A stretch of DNA of 64,000 nt from Rhodobacteraceae bacterium UBA6796 (GTDB lineage: Bacteria > Pseudomonadota > Alphaproteobacteria > Rhodobacterales > Rhodobacteraceae), in the NCBI GenBank assembly GCA_002452815.1, contig DKFM01000012.1, forward strand, positions 1-64,000, read 5' to 3'. Both the position numbers and the translations under genes were made by a program. Below the pieces are notes generated by a model. The model was not told the DNA's origin. It did no database searches and saw only the letters and a list, made by a program, of their open reading frames with translations. This document shows, piece by piece, positions 34,200-42,161 of this stretch; within the stretch, counting starts at the first letter, position 1; the number at the start of each line of letters is the position of its first letter.

Positions 34200-34970
34200 T
34201 TAATCGGGCGGCGGGTCTTCGGTGGTCCAACCGGGGTCGGCCACGGAAAGCTGAATACGATCGCCGCGAAACTGGCTGATCGCGTATTCCTGTATGACAC
34301 CGCACTCGCGGCAGGCATTCACGCCCTTCACGCGCAGCACCGGCTGTGTGCGCGGCATCCGCAGCGCAAGCGCGTCTTGGGGCAGGGGCAGGCGCGTGGT
34401 GATCAGGCTTGCGACCCGGTCCAGTGTGATGCCCGCCACGTCGCACAAATGGCGCGTCAGCGAACCGCCGTCATAGCTGGTCGCGGCCTCTGCTGCGGCT
34501 CCGGTCAGGAAATGCAGCGTCAGGCAATAGGGCAGGTCCGCCTCGCCGCGCAGGGTGCGCAGGCGCAGAACGCGCGTGCCCTCGGGCAGGCGCAGGCGTT
34601 TGGCAACGCCGCCCTCGGCCGCAATCTCGGCCCGGTCCAGCAATGTGACCTGTGCCGTGCGACCTGACCCCGCCAGACGTTCGGTAAAGCGGGTGTCGCG
34701 GTCGATCCCGTAAACCAGACCGCGCGCCAGAACCCGCGTGCCGCGGCCATGCACACGCTCGACCAGGCCATCCGCGATCAACTCATCCACCGCGCGGCGC
34801 AGCGTATGCCGATTGACGCCAAAGCGCGCGGCAAGCTCTGGTTCGGCTGGTAGCCAGTCGCCTTCGTCTAGCGATTGCTCGATCTCGGCGCGCAAGGCCG
34901 CCGAGATCTGTGCCCAGACGGCGATCCCTGATTCTCTGACAAGCTGTGGCAAGACGATCTCCCGACTCAT
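34200..34970 (-). CDS. phnF: GntR-family regulator PhnF
   Basis: 256-aa transcription factor of the HutC subgroup. The N-terminal winged helix has AAEI-like AALRAEIEQSLDEGDWLPAE (about 23-42) and LAARFGVNRHTLRRAVDELIADGLV, followed by VERVHGRGTRVLARG. The C-terminal UTRA effector domain covers about 90-245. PhnF proteins repress phn genes and respond to phosphonate or phosphate status. It is the promoter-proximal gene of the first phn operon, with a palindromic site and a Pho-box-like site just in front, so it probably regulates itself and the genes behind it. Confidence 0.92.
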   Translation of the reverse strand: MSREIVLPQLVRESGIAVWAQISAALRAEIEQSLDEGDWLPAEPELAARFGVNRHTLRRAVDELIADGLVERVHGRGTRVLARGLVYGIDRDTRFTERLAGSGRTAQVTLLDRAEIAAEGGVAKRLRLPEGTRVLRLRTLRGEADLPYCLTLHFLTGAAAEAATSYDGGSLTRHLCDVAGITLDRVASLITTRLPLPQDALALRMPRTQPVLRVKGVNACRECGVIQEYAISQFRGDRIQLSVADPGWTTEDPPPD

Positions 34971-34978
34971 GTTGTAGA

Positions 34979-34992
34979 GACGTCTAGACGAC
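34979..34992. promoter_or_regulatory. Putative PhnF operator
   Basis: The palindrome GTCTAGAC (34982-34989) lies 12-19 bp before the phnF start. Known PhnF/HutC-type sites share a TAGAC-centred symmetry, which makes this the best operator candidate. A wider GTTGT (34971-34975) and ACAAC (35000-35004) pair encloses it. Binding has not been shown; the call rests on symmetry and position. Confidence 0.5.
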
Positions 34993-34996
34993 TAGG

Positions 34997-35014
34997 GTAA
35001 CAACGCCATGACAG
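34997..35014 (-). promoter_or_regulatory. Pho-box-like site upstream of phnF
   Basis: On the minus strand the site reads CTGTCATGGCGTTGTTAC: a perfect CTGTCAT half-site and, 11 bp on, TTGTTAC, which differs in two bases from the CTGTCAC half-site. PhoB-type activators bind two such direct repeats with 11-bp spacing. It lies 27 bp before the phnF start, next to the PhnF operator candidate, so phosphate starvation control of the operon is likely. Confidence 0.6.
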
Positions 35015-35048
35015 GGGCGAAAAGACCGTGCCGCCGATGTGCCTAGCC

Positions 35049-36110
35049 TTAGCCGCCCGCCAACCTGCGGCCGCTTTTGCTGTCAAAACCGTGCAGTTTG
35101 CGGGGGTCAAGAAACAGCGTCATGGGTTGGTTTGCTGCAAGCTGGTGATCTGCCTTGACCTGAACGACAAGGGGCCGATCCTGTCGCATTTCGGGCAAAC
35201 CAAAATGCACCAGGTATTCCGCGCCGATATGTTCCGACATCATGACCTCGCCCTGCAGCGGCAGGCAGGCCGCGCTCTTGCGCGTCAATCCGACATGTTC
35301 GGCACGAATGCCGATCAGGTCGGCACCCGTTGGCAGATTGGCGCTTCCGGTCGGCAATGCTGCGCGCAACCGGTCGGCGGGCAGAAAGTTCATCGCCGGT
35401 GTGCCGATGAATTCGGCAACAAAGGTTGTGGCGGGGCTGTGATACACCTCGGCCGGGGTGCCGATCTGTTCGATCCGCCCGCCGTTGAGCACCACCAGCC
35501 GGTCGGCGAGGGTCAGCGCCTCGATCTGGTCGTGGGTGACATAGATGGATGTGGTGCGCAGGCGGGTCTGCAACTGCTTGATCTCGAACCGCATATGGCC
35601 GCGCAGCTTGGCATCCAGATTGGACAGGGGTTCGTCGAACAGAAACAATACGGGTTCGCGGATGATCGCGCGCCCCATCGCCACGCGCTGCCGCTGCCCG
35701 CCCGACAGCGCGCGCGGCTTGCGGTCCAGCAGCGGGGCGATTTGCAGCAAATCCGCCACCTCGGTCACACGGCGGGCGATCTCGGGCTTGGGCATACGGC
35801 GGTTTTCCAGCCCAAAGGTCAGATTGTCGCGCACCGTCATATGCGGATAGAGCGCGTAATTCTGAAACACCATCGCCACGTCACGGTCTGCCGGGTCCAG
35901 ATCATTGACCACCTGACCGCCAATGCGCAGGATGCCTTCGGAGATTTCCTCAAGCCCCGCCACCATGCGCAACAGGGTGGACTTGCCGCAGCCCGATGGC
36001 CCGACAAGCACCAGCATTTCGCCATCTGCAATATCCAGCGTGACGCCATCCACCGCCCGCGTGCCGTCAGGATAGATCTTGGACAGGCTTTCGATCGAGA
36101 TAGAGGCCAT
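35049..36110 (-). CDS. UgpC/MalK-type ABC importer ATPase
   Basis: 353-aa ATPase of the carbohydrate/glycerophosphate (CUT1) importer class. Walker [20 protein letters not shown]-loop [16 protein letters not shown], signature [15 protein letters not shown], Walker [17 protein letters not shown] and H-loop [14 protein letters not shown] are intact. The C-terminal OB-type domain (from about residue 240) has [10 protein letters not shown]. It is the last gene of the second phn-like operon, 28 bp behind phnL2, while the matching permeases and binding protein are the first genes, so it is most likely the energiser of that importer. I use MASISIESL as start. Confidence 0.9.
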   Translation of the reverse strand: MASISIESLSKIYPDGTRAVDGVTLDIADGEMLVLVGPSGCGKSTLLRMVAGLEEISEGILRIGGQVVNDLDPADRDVAMVFQNYALYPHMTVRDNLTFGLENRRMPKPEIARRVTEVADLLQIAPLLDRKPRALSGGQRQRVAMGRAIIREPVLFLFDEPLSNLDAKLRGHMRFEIKQLQTRLRTTSIYVTHDQIEALTLADRLVVLNGGRIEQIGTPAEVYHSPATTFVAEFIGTPAMNFLPADRLRAALPTGSANLPTGADLIGIRAEHVGLTRKSAACLPLQGEVMMSEHIGAEYLVHFGLPEMRQDRPLVVQVKADHQLAANQPMTLFLDPRKLHGFDSKSGRRLAGG

Positions 36111-36138
36111 TTTCAAACTCCTGCCAAGTGCTCTGCGT

Positions 36139-36840
36139 TCAGGCGGCCACAGCGGGCGCCAGCGCCAATTCGCGGTCGATCAGATGGGCGACATCCTCGG
36201 GGTGGTGGAACACCCCGATCATGGCGGTGCCCGCGGCCTTCAACGCGGCCAGCCGCGCGACCAATGCCTGTCGCGCCGCCGCATCCAGCGATGCGGTAGG
36301 TTCGTCCAGCAACAGCAGCTTGCGCGGCACGATCAGGGCGCGGGCCAGGTTGACCTTTTGCTGCTCGCCCCCCGAAAAGGTGCTGGGATAGGCCGGCCAC
36401 AACAGCGGCGACACGCCAAAGGCGTGCAGATGCTGGCGCGCGGTTTGCAGTGCTGCGTCCAGCGCCACGCCGCTTTGGGTCAGGGGTTCGGCCACCAGCG
36501 CCTCGGCGCTGACGCGGGGGCGCGCGGTCAGGAATTGCGTGGCAAAGCCGATATCGTTGCGCCGCAGCCAGGCGATATCGACATCCGCCGCGCGCAGCAG
36601 GTCCACCGGCCCGCGCGAGGATTGAAACACCGCCCGCCCCCCCAACGGCACGCAAGAGCGCCAAAGCGTGCGCAGCAGCGTCGATTTGCCCACACCGTTG
36701 GGCCCGCGCAGCAACAGAAATTCACCCTGTGCCAGATCAAAGCTGACATCGGCAAAGGCCGCGATTTCGGTGGACAGATGATGGACGGTGAACCCTTTGG
36801 TCAGGGCCTGAACTGAAAGAACCGGGTCAGAGACGGGCAT
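36139..36840 (-). CDS. PhnL-like ATPase of the second operon (PhnL2)
   Basis: 233-aa paralogue of PhnL. Walker [20 protein letters not shown], the PhnL-type Q-loop [11 protein letters not shown], signature [15 protein letters not shown], Walker [13 protein letters not shown] and H-loop GVFHHPEDV are intact, so ATP use is expected. It keeps the QFL-x-x-RPR element of PhnL and not the general transporter pattern. Start at [17 protein letters not shown] (36840), overlapping phnK2 by 14 bp. It is clearly diverged from the PhnL of the first operon, not a recent copy. Confidence 0.88.
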   Translation of the reverse strand: MPVSDPVLSVQALTKGFTVHHLSTEIAAFADVSFDLAQGEFLLLRGPNGVGKSTLLRTLWRSCVPLGGRAVFQSSRGPVDLLRAADVDIAWLRRNDIGFATQFLTARPRVSAEALVAEPLTQSGVALDAALQTARQHLHAFGVSPLLWPAYPSTFSGGEQQKVNLARALIVPRKLLLLDEPTASLDAAARQALVARLAALKAAGTAMIGVFHHPEDVAHLIDRELALAPAVAA

Positions 36841-37630
36841 GGACAAGCTCCTGTGCATAGGGGTGTTGAGGGTCGTGCAGAACCTGATCGGTCAGACCCT
36901 GTTCCACCACGCGGCCCTGTTTCATGACCAGAACGCGGTCGGCCAGTGTGCGGATCACGCCAAGGTCATGGCTGACCACGATCATGGTGATCGCGCGTTC
37001 GGCCTGTAGCCGTTTGAGGGTGTCGATCACCAGCGCCTGCACGCTGACATCCAGCCCGGTTGTCGGCTCGTCCAGCAGCAAGAGTTCCGGCTCCAGCGCG
37101 ATGGCCTTGGCCAGTTGCACGCGCTGTTGCATCCCGCCCGACAGTTCGATGGGCGGCGCATCCTTGCGGTCCAGCGGGAAATCCGATGCGGCCAGCGCCC
37201 CCGTCGCCCGCCGCCGCATCACGGCAAAGCGGCGCTCGCCAGCGACAACCAGACGTTCGGCCACATTGCCCGAGGATGAGTTGTGCATCATCAGCCCTAG
37301 ATGCGGGTTCTGATAGACGATGCCGATATGACGCGCGCGCAAGGCGCGTTTTTCGAACCGGTCCAGGTCGAACAGGTTCTGTTCCGCGCGCCCCGGCAGG
37401 GTCAGCCGGTAATCGCCGCCATTGCTGGGCTCTTCCAGATTCAGCATCCGCAACAGCGTGGATTTGCCCGACCCGCTTTCGCCGACAATGCCGATCACCT
37501 CGCCGGGCCAGACCTCCAGCGACACGTCATCGACCGCAACGAAAGAGCCATAGAGGCGGCGCGCAGCCGTCACCCGCAGCAGCGGTTGCTGGTCGATCAG
37601 GATGGGCGCATCGGGGATAAAGGCGGTCAT
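36827..37630 (-). CDS. PhnK-like ATPase of the second operon (PhnK2)
   Basis: 267-aa paralogue of PhnK. Walker [17 protein letters not shown]-loop VYQNPHLGLMMHNSSSGNVAE split around residues 104-120, signature LSGGMQQRVQLAKAI, Walker [17 protein letters not shown] and H-loop VSHDLGVIR. It lacks the cysteine-pair insertion found in the PhnK of the first operon. GESGSGKS and SGGMQQR place it with PhnK rather than with peptide transporters. The start overlaps phnJ2 (ATGA). Confidence 0.88.
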   Translation of the reverse strand: MTAFIPDAPILIDQQPLLRVTAARRLYGSFVAVDDVSLEVWPGEVIGIVGESGSGKSTLLRMLNLEEPSNGGDYRLTLPGRAEQNLFDLDRFEKRALRARHIGIVYQNPHLGLMMHNSSSGNVAERLVVAGERRFAVMRRRATGALAASDFPLDRKDAPPIELSGGMQQRVQLAKAIALEPELLLLDEPTTGLDVSVQALVIDTLKRLQAERAITMIVVSHDLGVIRTLADRVLVMKQGRVVEQGLTDQVLHDPQHPYAQELVHARL

Positions 37631-38544
37631 GGCTGTGTCTCCGTCACGGGATACCAGGTGGTGCCAATGGGCTGCGGCGTGCCGCCCTGGGTGGACAAGA
37701 CCTTGATCGCCAGCCCGGTATCCGAGGTCTCGTAAAGCGTGCCGCCGTCATCGAGCGGGATTTCGTTCATGAAGGTGCCGCGCAGACCGGATTTCGCGCA
37801 GGTCAGCGTCGCATGATCCTCGACCGCAAAGGGCACGTCGTCAAAGACCAGCGGGCGCACATCGGTAAAGGGCGGCACCGCATGCAGACGCTTTTCGCGG
37901 CCTGCCGACAGAAAGGTGATGTGCCGCGCCATATGCAGCTTTGGCAGATCCCAACGCGGAATGGGCGAGGGCGTCATCACATGCCGTCCGTTCACCATCG
38001 CCGGATAGGCCGCGCCTTGCGTCACGCGGCCCGAGCGCACGATCTGTTCATACAGCATCAGCCACATGCGCCCGTAATCGGCGTCACCATGCATTTGCCG
38101 GGCGGTGGACATGTCCGGCTCGATCGGGCGCAGGGGTTCGGGGTCGGGCACTTGCAGCACCAGAATCTGCCCTTCCGCGAGCGTTTCTTCGGGGATGCGG
38201 TGGCGCGACTGGATGATATCGGCCTCCAGCGCATCGGTGGTCTGCTCCACCGCCGCCGTGCGCATCATAAAGCGGCGCAGGTTCACGGCATTGACGCTGT
38301 CATCGGCGCCCTGGTCGATCACCTTTACCCGCAAACCGGGGCGCAGCAGGCTGAGCGTGACCTGCAAGCCACCGGTGCCCCAGCCGCGCGCAATCGGCAC
38401 TTCGCGGCTGGCATAGGGCACCTGATGGCCGGGGATCGCCAGCGCCTTGAGCATGCGCCGCCGCACCTCGCGCTTGGCTGATGCATCGAGAAAGGCATAG
38501 GACATCGGCTCCCACGTGCCGGCAAGGGTTGAAAGGCGGGTCAT
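37627..38544 (-). CDS. PhnJ-like protein lacking the Fe-S cluster cysteines (PhnJ2)
   Basis: 305-aa paralogue of the C-P lyase catalytic subunit, collinear with PhnJ over its whole length: AIPGHQVPYASRE with Gly39 (E. coli Gly32), RVKVIDQGADDSVNAV, RHRIPEE, SPIPRWDLPKLHM and LSAGREKRLHAVPPF. At the C-terminus, however, only the first cysteine of the four remains: Cys249, then Ser252, Thr273 and Ala279 stand where E. coli has Cys244, Cys266 and Cys272. The DNA there is one clean open frame. A 4Fe-4S radical-SAM centre and the catalytic thiyl cysteine are thus not possible in the known way. It may be a structural subunit, use another chemistry, or depend on the neighbouring oxygenase for bond cleavage. 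Start overlaps phnI2 (ATGA). Confidence 0.88.
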   Translation of the reverse strand: MTRLSTLAGTWEPMSYAFLDASAKREVRRRMLKALAIPGHQVPYASREVPIARGWGTGGLQVTLSLLRPGLRVKVIDQGADDSVNAVNLRRFMMRTAAVEQTTDALEADIIQSRHRIPEETLAEGQILVLQVPDPEPLRPIEPDMSTARQMHGDADYGRMWLMLYEQIVRSGRVTQGAAYPAMVNGRHVMTPSPIPRWDLPKLHMARHITFLSAGREKRLHAVPPFTDVRPLVFDDVPFAVEDHATLTCAKSGLRGTFMNEIPLDDGGTLYETSDTGLAIKVLSTQGGTPQPIGTTWYPVTETQP

Positions 38545-39674
38545 TGGGCAGGCTCCATGGTGTTCCGGGCGGCGGCGGTGCGCGCCTCGGCCTCTTCCAT
38601 CACCTCATCGGCGCTGCGCACTTGCCCGCCGTCGCGGCGAATACCGCGCAGCGCGTCAAGGGCGGATTGGAAGGTGACATAATGCGGCAATTTCAGGTGG
38701 ATGCAGAACCCCGATGCCTCGACCGGTTCGACATGCGACAGCACGAATTCCTCATTCGTGGCCGGGCGCGCGCCGCCGGTCTGCATGTTCAGATCCAGCG
38801 TGGACCCGGCGATCACCTTGACCTCGTTCCAGCCCAGCGTGGCGGTAAAGCCCAGCTTGAGGTATTCGGCCTTGGTGTCGGGGTTGGTCGTCTTGGACAC
38901 CATCTCGCACGATGACAGCCGGACGCGGCCCACGCTGAACGGGGTGCCGTCGGGGTGGCGGACGCGCACTTCGGCCTCGGCCAGGCGCAATTCGTTGACC
39001 GTGGGATGGGCGGCGGCATAGCCGCGCTGCGCCGAATATCCCAGCGCCAACATGCCGCCGGTATCGCCGCGTGCCAGGCTTTGCAGCCGGTGCGCGCGCG
39101 CGGCAGGGAACAACAGCGGCTCGCGCGTCAGGTCGGGGATGTCATCGGGGGCAACGCTGGCGGGCGTCGGATCGTCGATCAACCCTTGCGCCTTTTGCCA
39201 GTCGGTCAGCGCGGGCAAAAGCGCAGCGCCGGGCATATCCGCGCTCTCCACGGCGGGCGGCGTGACGGTCTGCCCGTCCAGCACATCGGTGGCCAGCAGG
39301 CGGTGCGAATAATCCAGTGTCGGGCCCAGAATTTGCCCGCCCGGCAGATCCTTGAACGCGGCAGAGATGCGCCGATGGGCAAAGGTCTGGTCCAGATGCA
39401 CCACCTCGGCCACGGCAAGGCGCGGTTGCGTGGTGCGCCAGGCGCGCAGCAGCAGGACCGCCTCATACAGCTCGCCCCCCGTCTGGGCCAGCGCCAGCGC
39501 GGCCAGATCACGGTCGTGCAAGGACGCCTCGCCCATCACCCGGTCGATCAGCCAGGGCAGGGTCTGGCGGATGGTGTCCACCTGGCGCGGCGTGATCGGC
39601 CCCAGTTCGGCGCGAAACAGCCGCTCGGCCTGTTCGATCGCGGCTTCGCCACCGCGGCTTGCGACATAGGTCAT
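38541..39674 (-). CDS. PhnI-like core subunit of the second operon (PhnI2)
   Basis: 377-aa paralogue of PhnI. Shared blocks: MTYVASRGGEAAIEQAE, ISAAFKDLPGGQILGPTLDY, LARGDTGGMLALGYSAQRGY, LGWNEVKVIAGSTLD and FCIHLKLPHYVTFQSALD, which keeps both C-terminal histidines and looks closer to E. coli here than the first-operon PhnI does. The GYGACFGHNE segment of PhnI is LGFTATLGWNE here. The nucleosidase-type reaction on ATP therefore remains plausible. About 25 extra residues at the C-terminus are Ala/Glu-rich. Overlaps phnH2 and phnJ2 by 4 bp each. Confidence 0.88.
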   Translation of the reverse strand: MTYVASRGGEAAIEQAERLFRAELGPITPRQVDTIRQTLPWLIDRVMGEASLHDRDLAALALAQTGGELYEAVLLLRAWRTTQPRLAVAEVVHLDQTFAHRRISAAFKDLPGGQILGPTLDYSHRLLATDVLDGQTVTPPAVESADMPGAALLPALTDWQKAQGLIDDPTPASVAPDDIPDLTREPLLFPAARAHRLQSLARGDTGGMLALGYSAQRGYAAAHPTVNELRLAEAEVRVRHPDGTPFSVGRVRLSSCEMVSKTTNPDTKAEYLKLGFTATLGWNEVKVIAGSTLDLNMQTGGARPATNEEFVLSHVEPVEASGFCIHLKLPHYVTFQSALDALRGIRRDGGQVRSADEVMEEAEARTAAARNTMEPAQ

Positions 39675-40189
39675 GACAAAACCTCGATTGTGGTGCTGCG
39701 GGGCAGGGCGATGATCGTGGCGCCGTCGATCAGGATCAGATCAAAGCCCAGCGGATAGCGGATGGCGGCGCGCCGCGCGTCCCAGAAGGCGGGGTCGATC
39801 CCGCCAAGTTGCACGATACGCTGCGTCTCGATCCCCGGTCCGGTCAGGCGCAATTCTGTGCCAGCGCCAAGTGTTGCGGGCGCAATCAGCGTCGCCCCCG
39901 CATCGGGATAGAGCAGATCGCCGGTGAAAAGCGCGCGCGCCACATCGGCCGTGGCGGGGGCAAAGACATACTCGGCCTGGGTGATCGGTGCGGCGCGCGC
40001 GCCTGTCCCGGTCAGCACGGCAGGATCATCCGCATGGGCCGAGGTTTCACGGTCAAGCAGCGTTTGGGCAACCACGGCGGCCCCGGCCTGGGGCAGGTGA
40101 CGCGGCAGGCCGGGTTCGGCCATGGCGCGCATCAGCGCGTCGAAACAGGCAAAGGCCGCGCGTTCGGCGGTGTTGGGGTGCAGGGTCAT
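39671..40189 (-). CDS. PhnH-like core subunit of the second operon (PhnH2)
   Basis: 172-aa paralogue of PhnH. It keeps the FDALMRAMAEPGLPRHLP motif (PhnH: LILDATARPGQ), AGATLIAPATLGAGTELRLT, GPGIETQRIVQLGG and the YPLGFDLILIDGATIIALPRST end, all in family order. Weakly conserved, as PhnH is generally, but its place between phnG2 and phnI2 supports the call. The stop and the phnH2 start are coupled with neighbours by 1-4 bp overlaps. Confidence 0.82.
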   Translation of the reverse strand: MTLHPNTAERAAFACFDALMRAMAEPGLPRHLPQAGAAVVAQTLLDRETSAHADDPAVLTGTGARAAPITQAEYVFAPATADVARALFTGDLLYPDAGATLIAPATLGAGTELRLTGPGIETQRIVQLGGIDPAFWDARRAAIRYPLGFDLILIDGATIIALPRSTTIEVLS

Positions 40190-40629
40190 TACAATGTCTC
40201 CAGATCAACGCGGGTGGCGGCGATATCGCGCAGGCGCTTTGTGTCTTGGGCCTGTTGATGCGCGGCCTCGGCGCTCAGGAAATCGGTGATCGCGGGCAGT
40301 GCGATCCCGGCCTGCCCGGCGGCGTCGATCACGGCCATCGACATGGCGCGTGTCAGATCGCGCCCCGCCACCATGCCATAGCCAAGGCAGCCGGCGGCGC
40401 GGATCTGTGCCTCGGCCACCAGAACCTCGCCCAGATGGAAATCGGTGCCCTGAACGGTGTCGCGCATCGGCACCATCACAAGGCCGCTGCGGGAAAAGAT
40501 CACCTCGACCTCGCCCAGGGCATCGAGCACGCTTTCGGCCAGCGCCGCGGCGCGGTCGGGCCGCGCGCGGGCCAGCACGCTCAGCGCCGCGTCGCGCGGG
40601 TGGCCACAGAATTGGCGTGTGTCGGTCAT
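40189..40629 (-). CDS. PhnG-like core subunit of the second operon (PhnG2)
   Basis: 146-aa paralogue of PhnG, with LVMVPMRDTVQGTDFHLGE (about 50-68) matching the MRDSVAGSPFHLGE of the first operon, followed by LVAEAQIRAAGCLGYGMVAG and LTRAMSMAVIDAAGQAG. Start at MTDTRQFCGHPRDA (40629), where ATG overlaps the stop of the regulator gene; a longer frame reaching into that gene is a shadow. Begins the core-complex part of the second operon. Confidence 0.85.
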   Translation of the reverse strand: MTDTRQFCGHPRDAALSVLARARPDRAAALAESVLDALGEVEVIFSRSGLVMVPMRDTVQGTDFHLGEVLVAEAQIRAAGCLGYGMVAGRDLTRAMSMAVIDAAGQAGIALPAITDFLSAEAAHQQAQDTKRLRDIAATRVDLETL

Positions 40630-41375
40630 GTGCGGGCTCCGTTTCGTGGGTTGGCGATGGTGAATTGGACGCGTTCGGCGGCCCAGACGGCCTCGGAATA
40701 GCCGATGGCGATGTGGGTGCGGTCGGTATCGACCTTGCACGACACAAGGACAGGGCGGTCCAGCGTCAGGGCCAGATTGCGCGCCTCGTGCGGGCGGGCG
40801 GGGCGGGCGGAAATCGCCGTGTCCCGGCGTTCGTAATCGGCCAGCCCATGACTGGTATAGATTGCGCTGATGGTTTCGTGCCCGCACCTGCGCTGGATCA
40901 GATCGGGAAAGCGCGCGGCGGGATACCATCCGGTGGTCAGACAAACCGGCACCTCATCGGCCAGACCCAGCGCCACGATCCGGTGAACCGGGCCGCCCTG
41001 CCCCAGTATCGTTGCGACCCAATCGGGCGCATCGACCGTCTCGGCGCTCAGGATCTGCGACGATGGCACATGACCATTGGCGCGCACGATATCGGAAAAC
41101 CGGGTCCGCGCGCCGATGGCATAGGTCAGGCGCACCCGCTGGGCGACAAAGGTGCCCGCCCCTTGCTGCACCCGCAATTGCCCCGATGATGCCAGCGCGC
41201 TGATCGCGCGGCGCAGGCTGTGACGACCGACGCCCAGCCAGGCGCACAGCTCTGCCTCGACCGGCAGGCAATCGCCCGGTTTCCAGCGCCCCGCCTCGAT
41301 TTCGGACGCCAGCCGCGCGGCCACATCGCGCCATGACCCGCGCGCGGCGCCGGTCTGGTTGTTATCCAGCATCAC
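40626..41375 (-). CDS. GntR/HutC-family regulator of the second operon (PhnF-like)
   Basis: 249-aa regulator: winged helix at about 12-80 (GSWRDVAARLASEIEAGRW, LCAWLGVGRHSLRRAISALA, QQGAGTFVAQ), then a UTRA effector domain with YAIGARTRFSDIVRANGHVP and a C-terminal HIAIGYSEAVWAAERVQF strand. It belongs to the same subgroup as PhnF. It is embedded in the middle of the operon that it probably controls, sensing the imported compound or an intermediate. A palindrome CATTCGAATG upstream of the operon is one possible binding site. Confidence 0.88.
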   Translation of the reverse strand: MMLDNNQTGAARGSWRDVAARLASEIEAGRWKPGDCLPVEAELCAWLGVGRHSLRRAISALASSGQLRVQQGAGTFVAQRVRLTYAIGARTRFSDIVRANGHVPSSQILSAETVDAPDWVATILGQGGPVHRIVALGLADEVPVCLTTGWYPAARFPDLIQRRCGHETISAIYTSHGLADYERRDTAISARPARPHEARNLALTLDRPVLVSCKVDTDRTHIAIGYSEAVWAAERVQFTIANPRNGART

Positions 41376-41378
41376 GGA

Positions 41379-42161
41379 TCACCCTGCCAGGGCGGTCTGC
41401 GCGACCAGCGGGGTATAATCGGTGGATGCGATATGCTGCGCGCGGGTCGGGTTCACCAGACGGTTTTCGACATGGTTATAGGTCAGATAGACCGTGTGCC
41501 GCGTGAAGGGCGAGATGTTCGAGGTTGAGGCATGGATGATGTTCGGATCAAAGATCAGCATCGTGCCCGCCGCCCCCTTGGCGCTGACCAGCCCGCCCGC
41601 GTCGATGGCCCGGGCAACAGCGTCATGCGTCAGGTTCAGCGCGGTCAGGCCGGGGGTCAGGCTTTGCTCGGTTCCCTCCAGCACGCCGTTCCGGTGACTG
41701 CCGGGCACCACGAACAGCGGGCCGTTGAATTCGGTCACATCATCCAGAAACACCGCCACATTCACCGCGCGGTTTTCCGGCATCCCGTCTGCGGTTTGCC
41801 AGCGCGGATAATCCTGATGCCATGCCCAGCCGGTCGAGCCGCCAAACGGTGCCTTTGGGTTCATCTTGAACTGGAACAGATGCACGTCACCGCCCAGAAT
41901 CTGGCGCGCGGGTTCCAGCGTGGTGGCCAGGGTGACAAGATCGGCAAACACCGGTTCGTCCCAATGGCAGGCGTTGTAGGCGCGCACCGGGCCACCTTCG
42001 CTTTCCAGAAAGTCCCACTCGCGCGGGCGGGCGATGACGCGGTCCTTGGCTTGCTGTAGCGCCTTGAGCGCCGCGCCGGTGATCGCCTCGGGGATCAGCA
42101 GAAAGCCGTTTTCGCGGTAGTCGGCGATTTGTGCGTCGGAAAGGGTCACGGTTTGCTCCAT
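41379..42161 (-). CDS. Phytanoyl-CoA dioxygenase (PhyH) family Fe(II)/2-oxoglutarate oxygenase
   Basis: 260-aa PhyH-family oxygenase. The N-terminus YRENGFLLIPEAITGAAL is the usual PhyH start. The metal triad is visible as WAWHQDYPRW (His and Asp, about residue 114-116) and FDPNIIHASTSN (distal His, about 211), with RHTVYLTYNHV supplying the 2-oxoglutarate-binding arginine. These enzymes hydroxylate unactivated carbons; some PhyH members (PhnY types) hydroxylate the carbon next to phosphorus in phosphonates, which suits this operon, but the substrate is unknown. It lies 3 bp before the regulator and overlaps the kinase gene by 16 bp. Confidence 0.88.
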   Translation of the reverse strand: MEQTVTLSDAQIADYRENGFLLIPEAITGAALKALQQAKDRVIARPREWDFLESEGGPVRAYNACHWDEPVFADLVTLATTLEPARQILGGDVHLFQFKMNPKAPFGGSTGWAWHQDYPRWQTADGMPENRAVNVAVFLDDVTEFNGPLFVVPGSHRNGVLEGTEQSLTPGLTALNLTHDAVARAIDAGGLVSAKGAAGTMLIFDPNIIHASTSNISPFTRHTVYLTYNHVENRLVNPTRAQHIASTDYTPLVAQTALAG

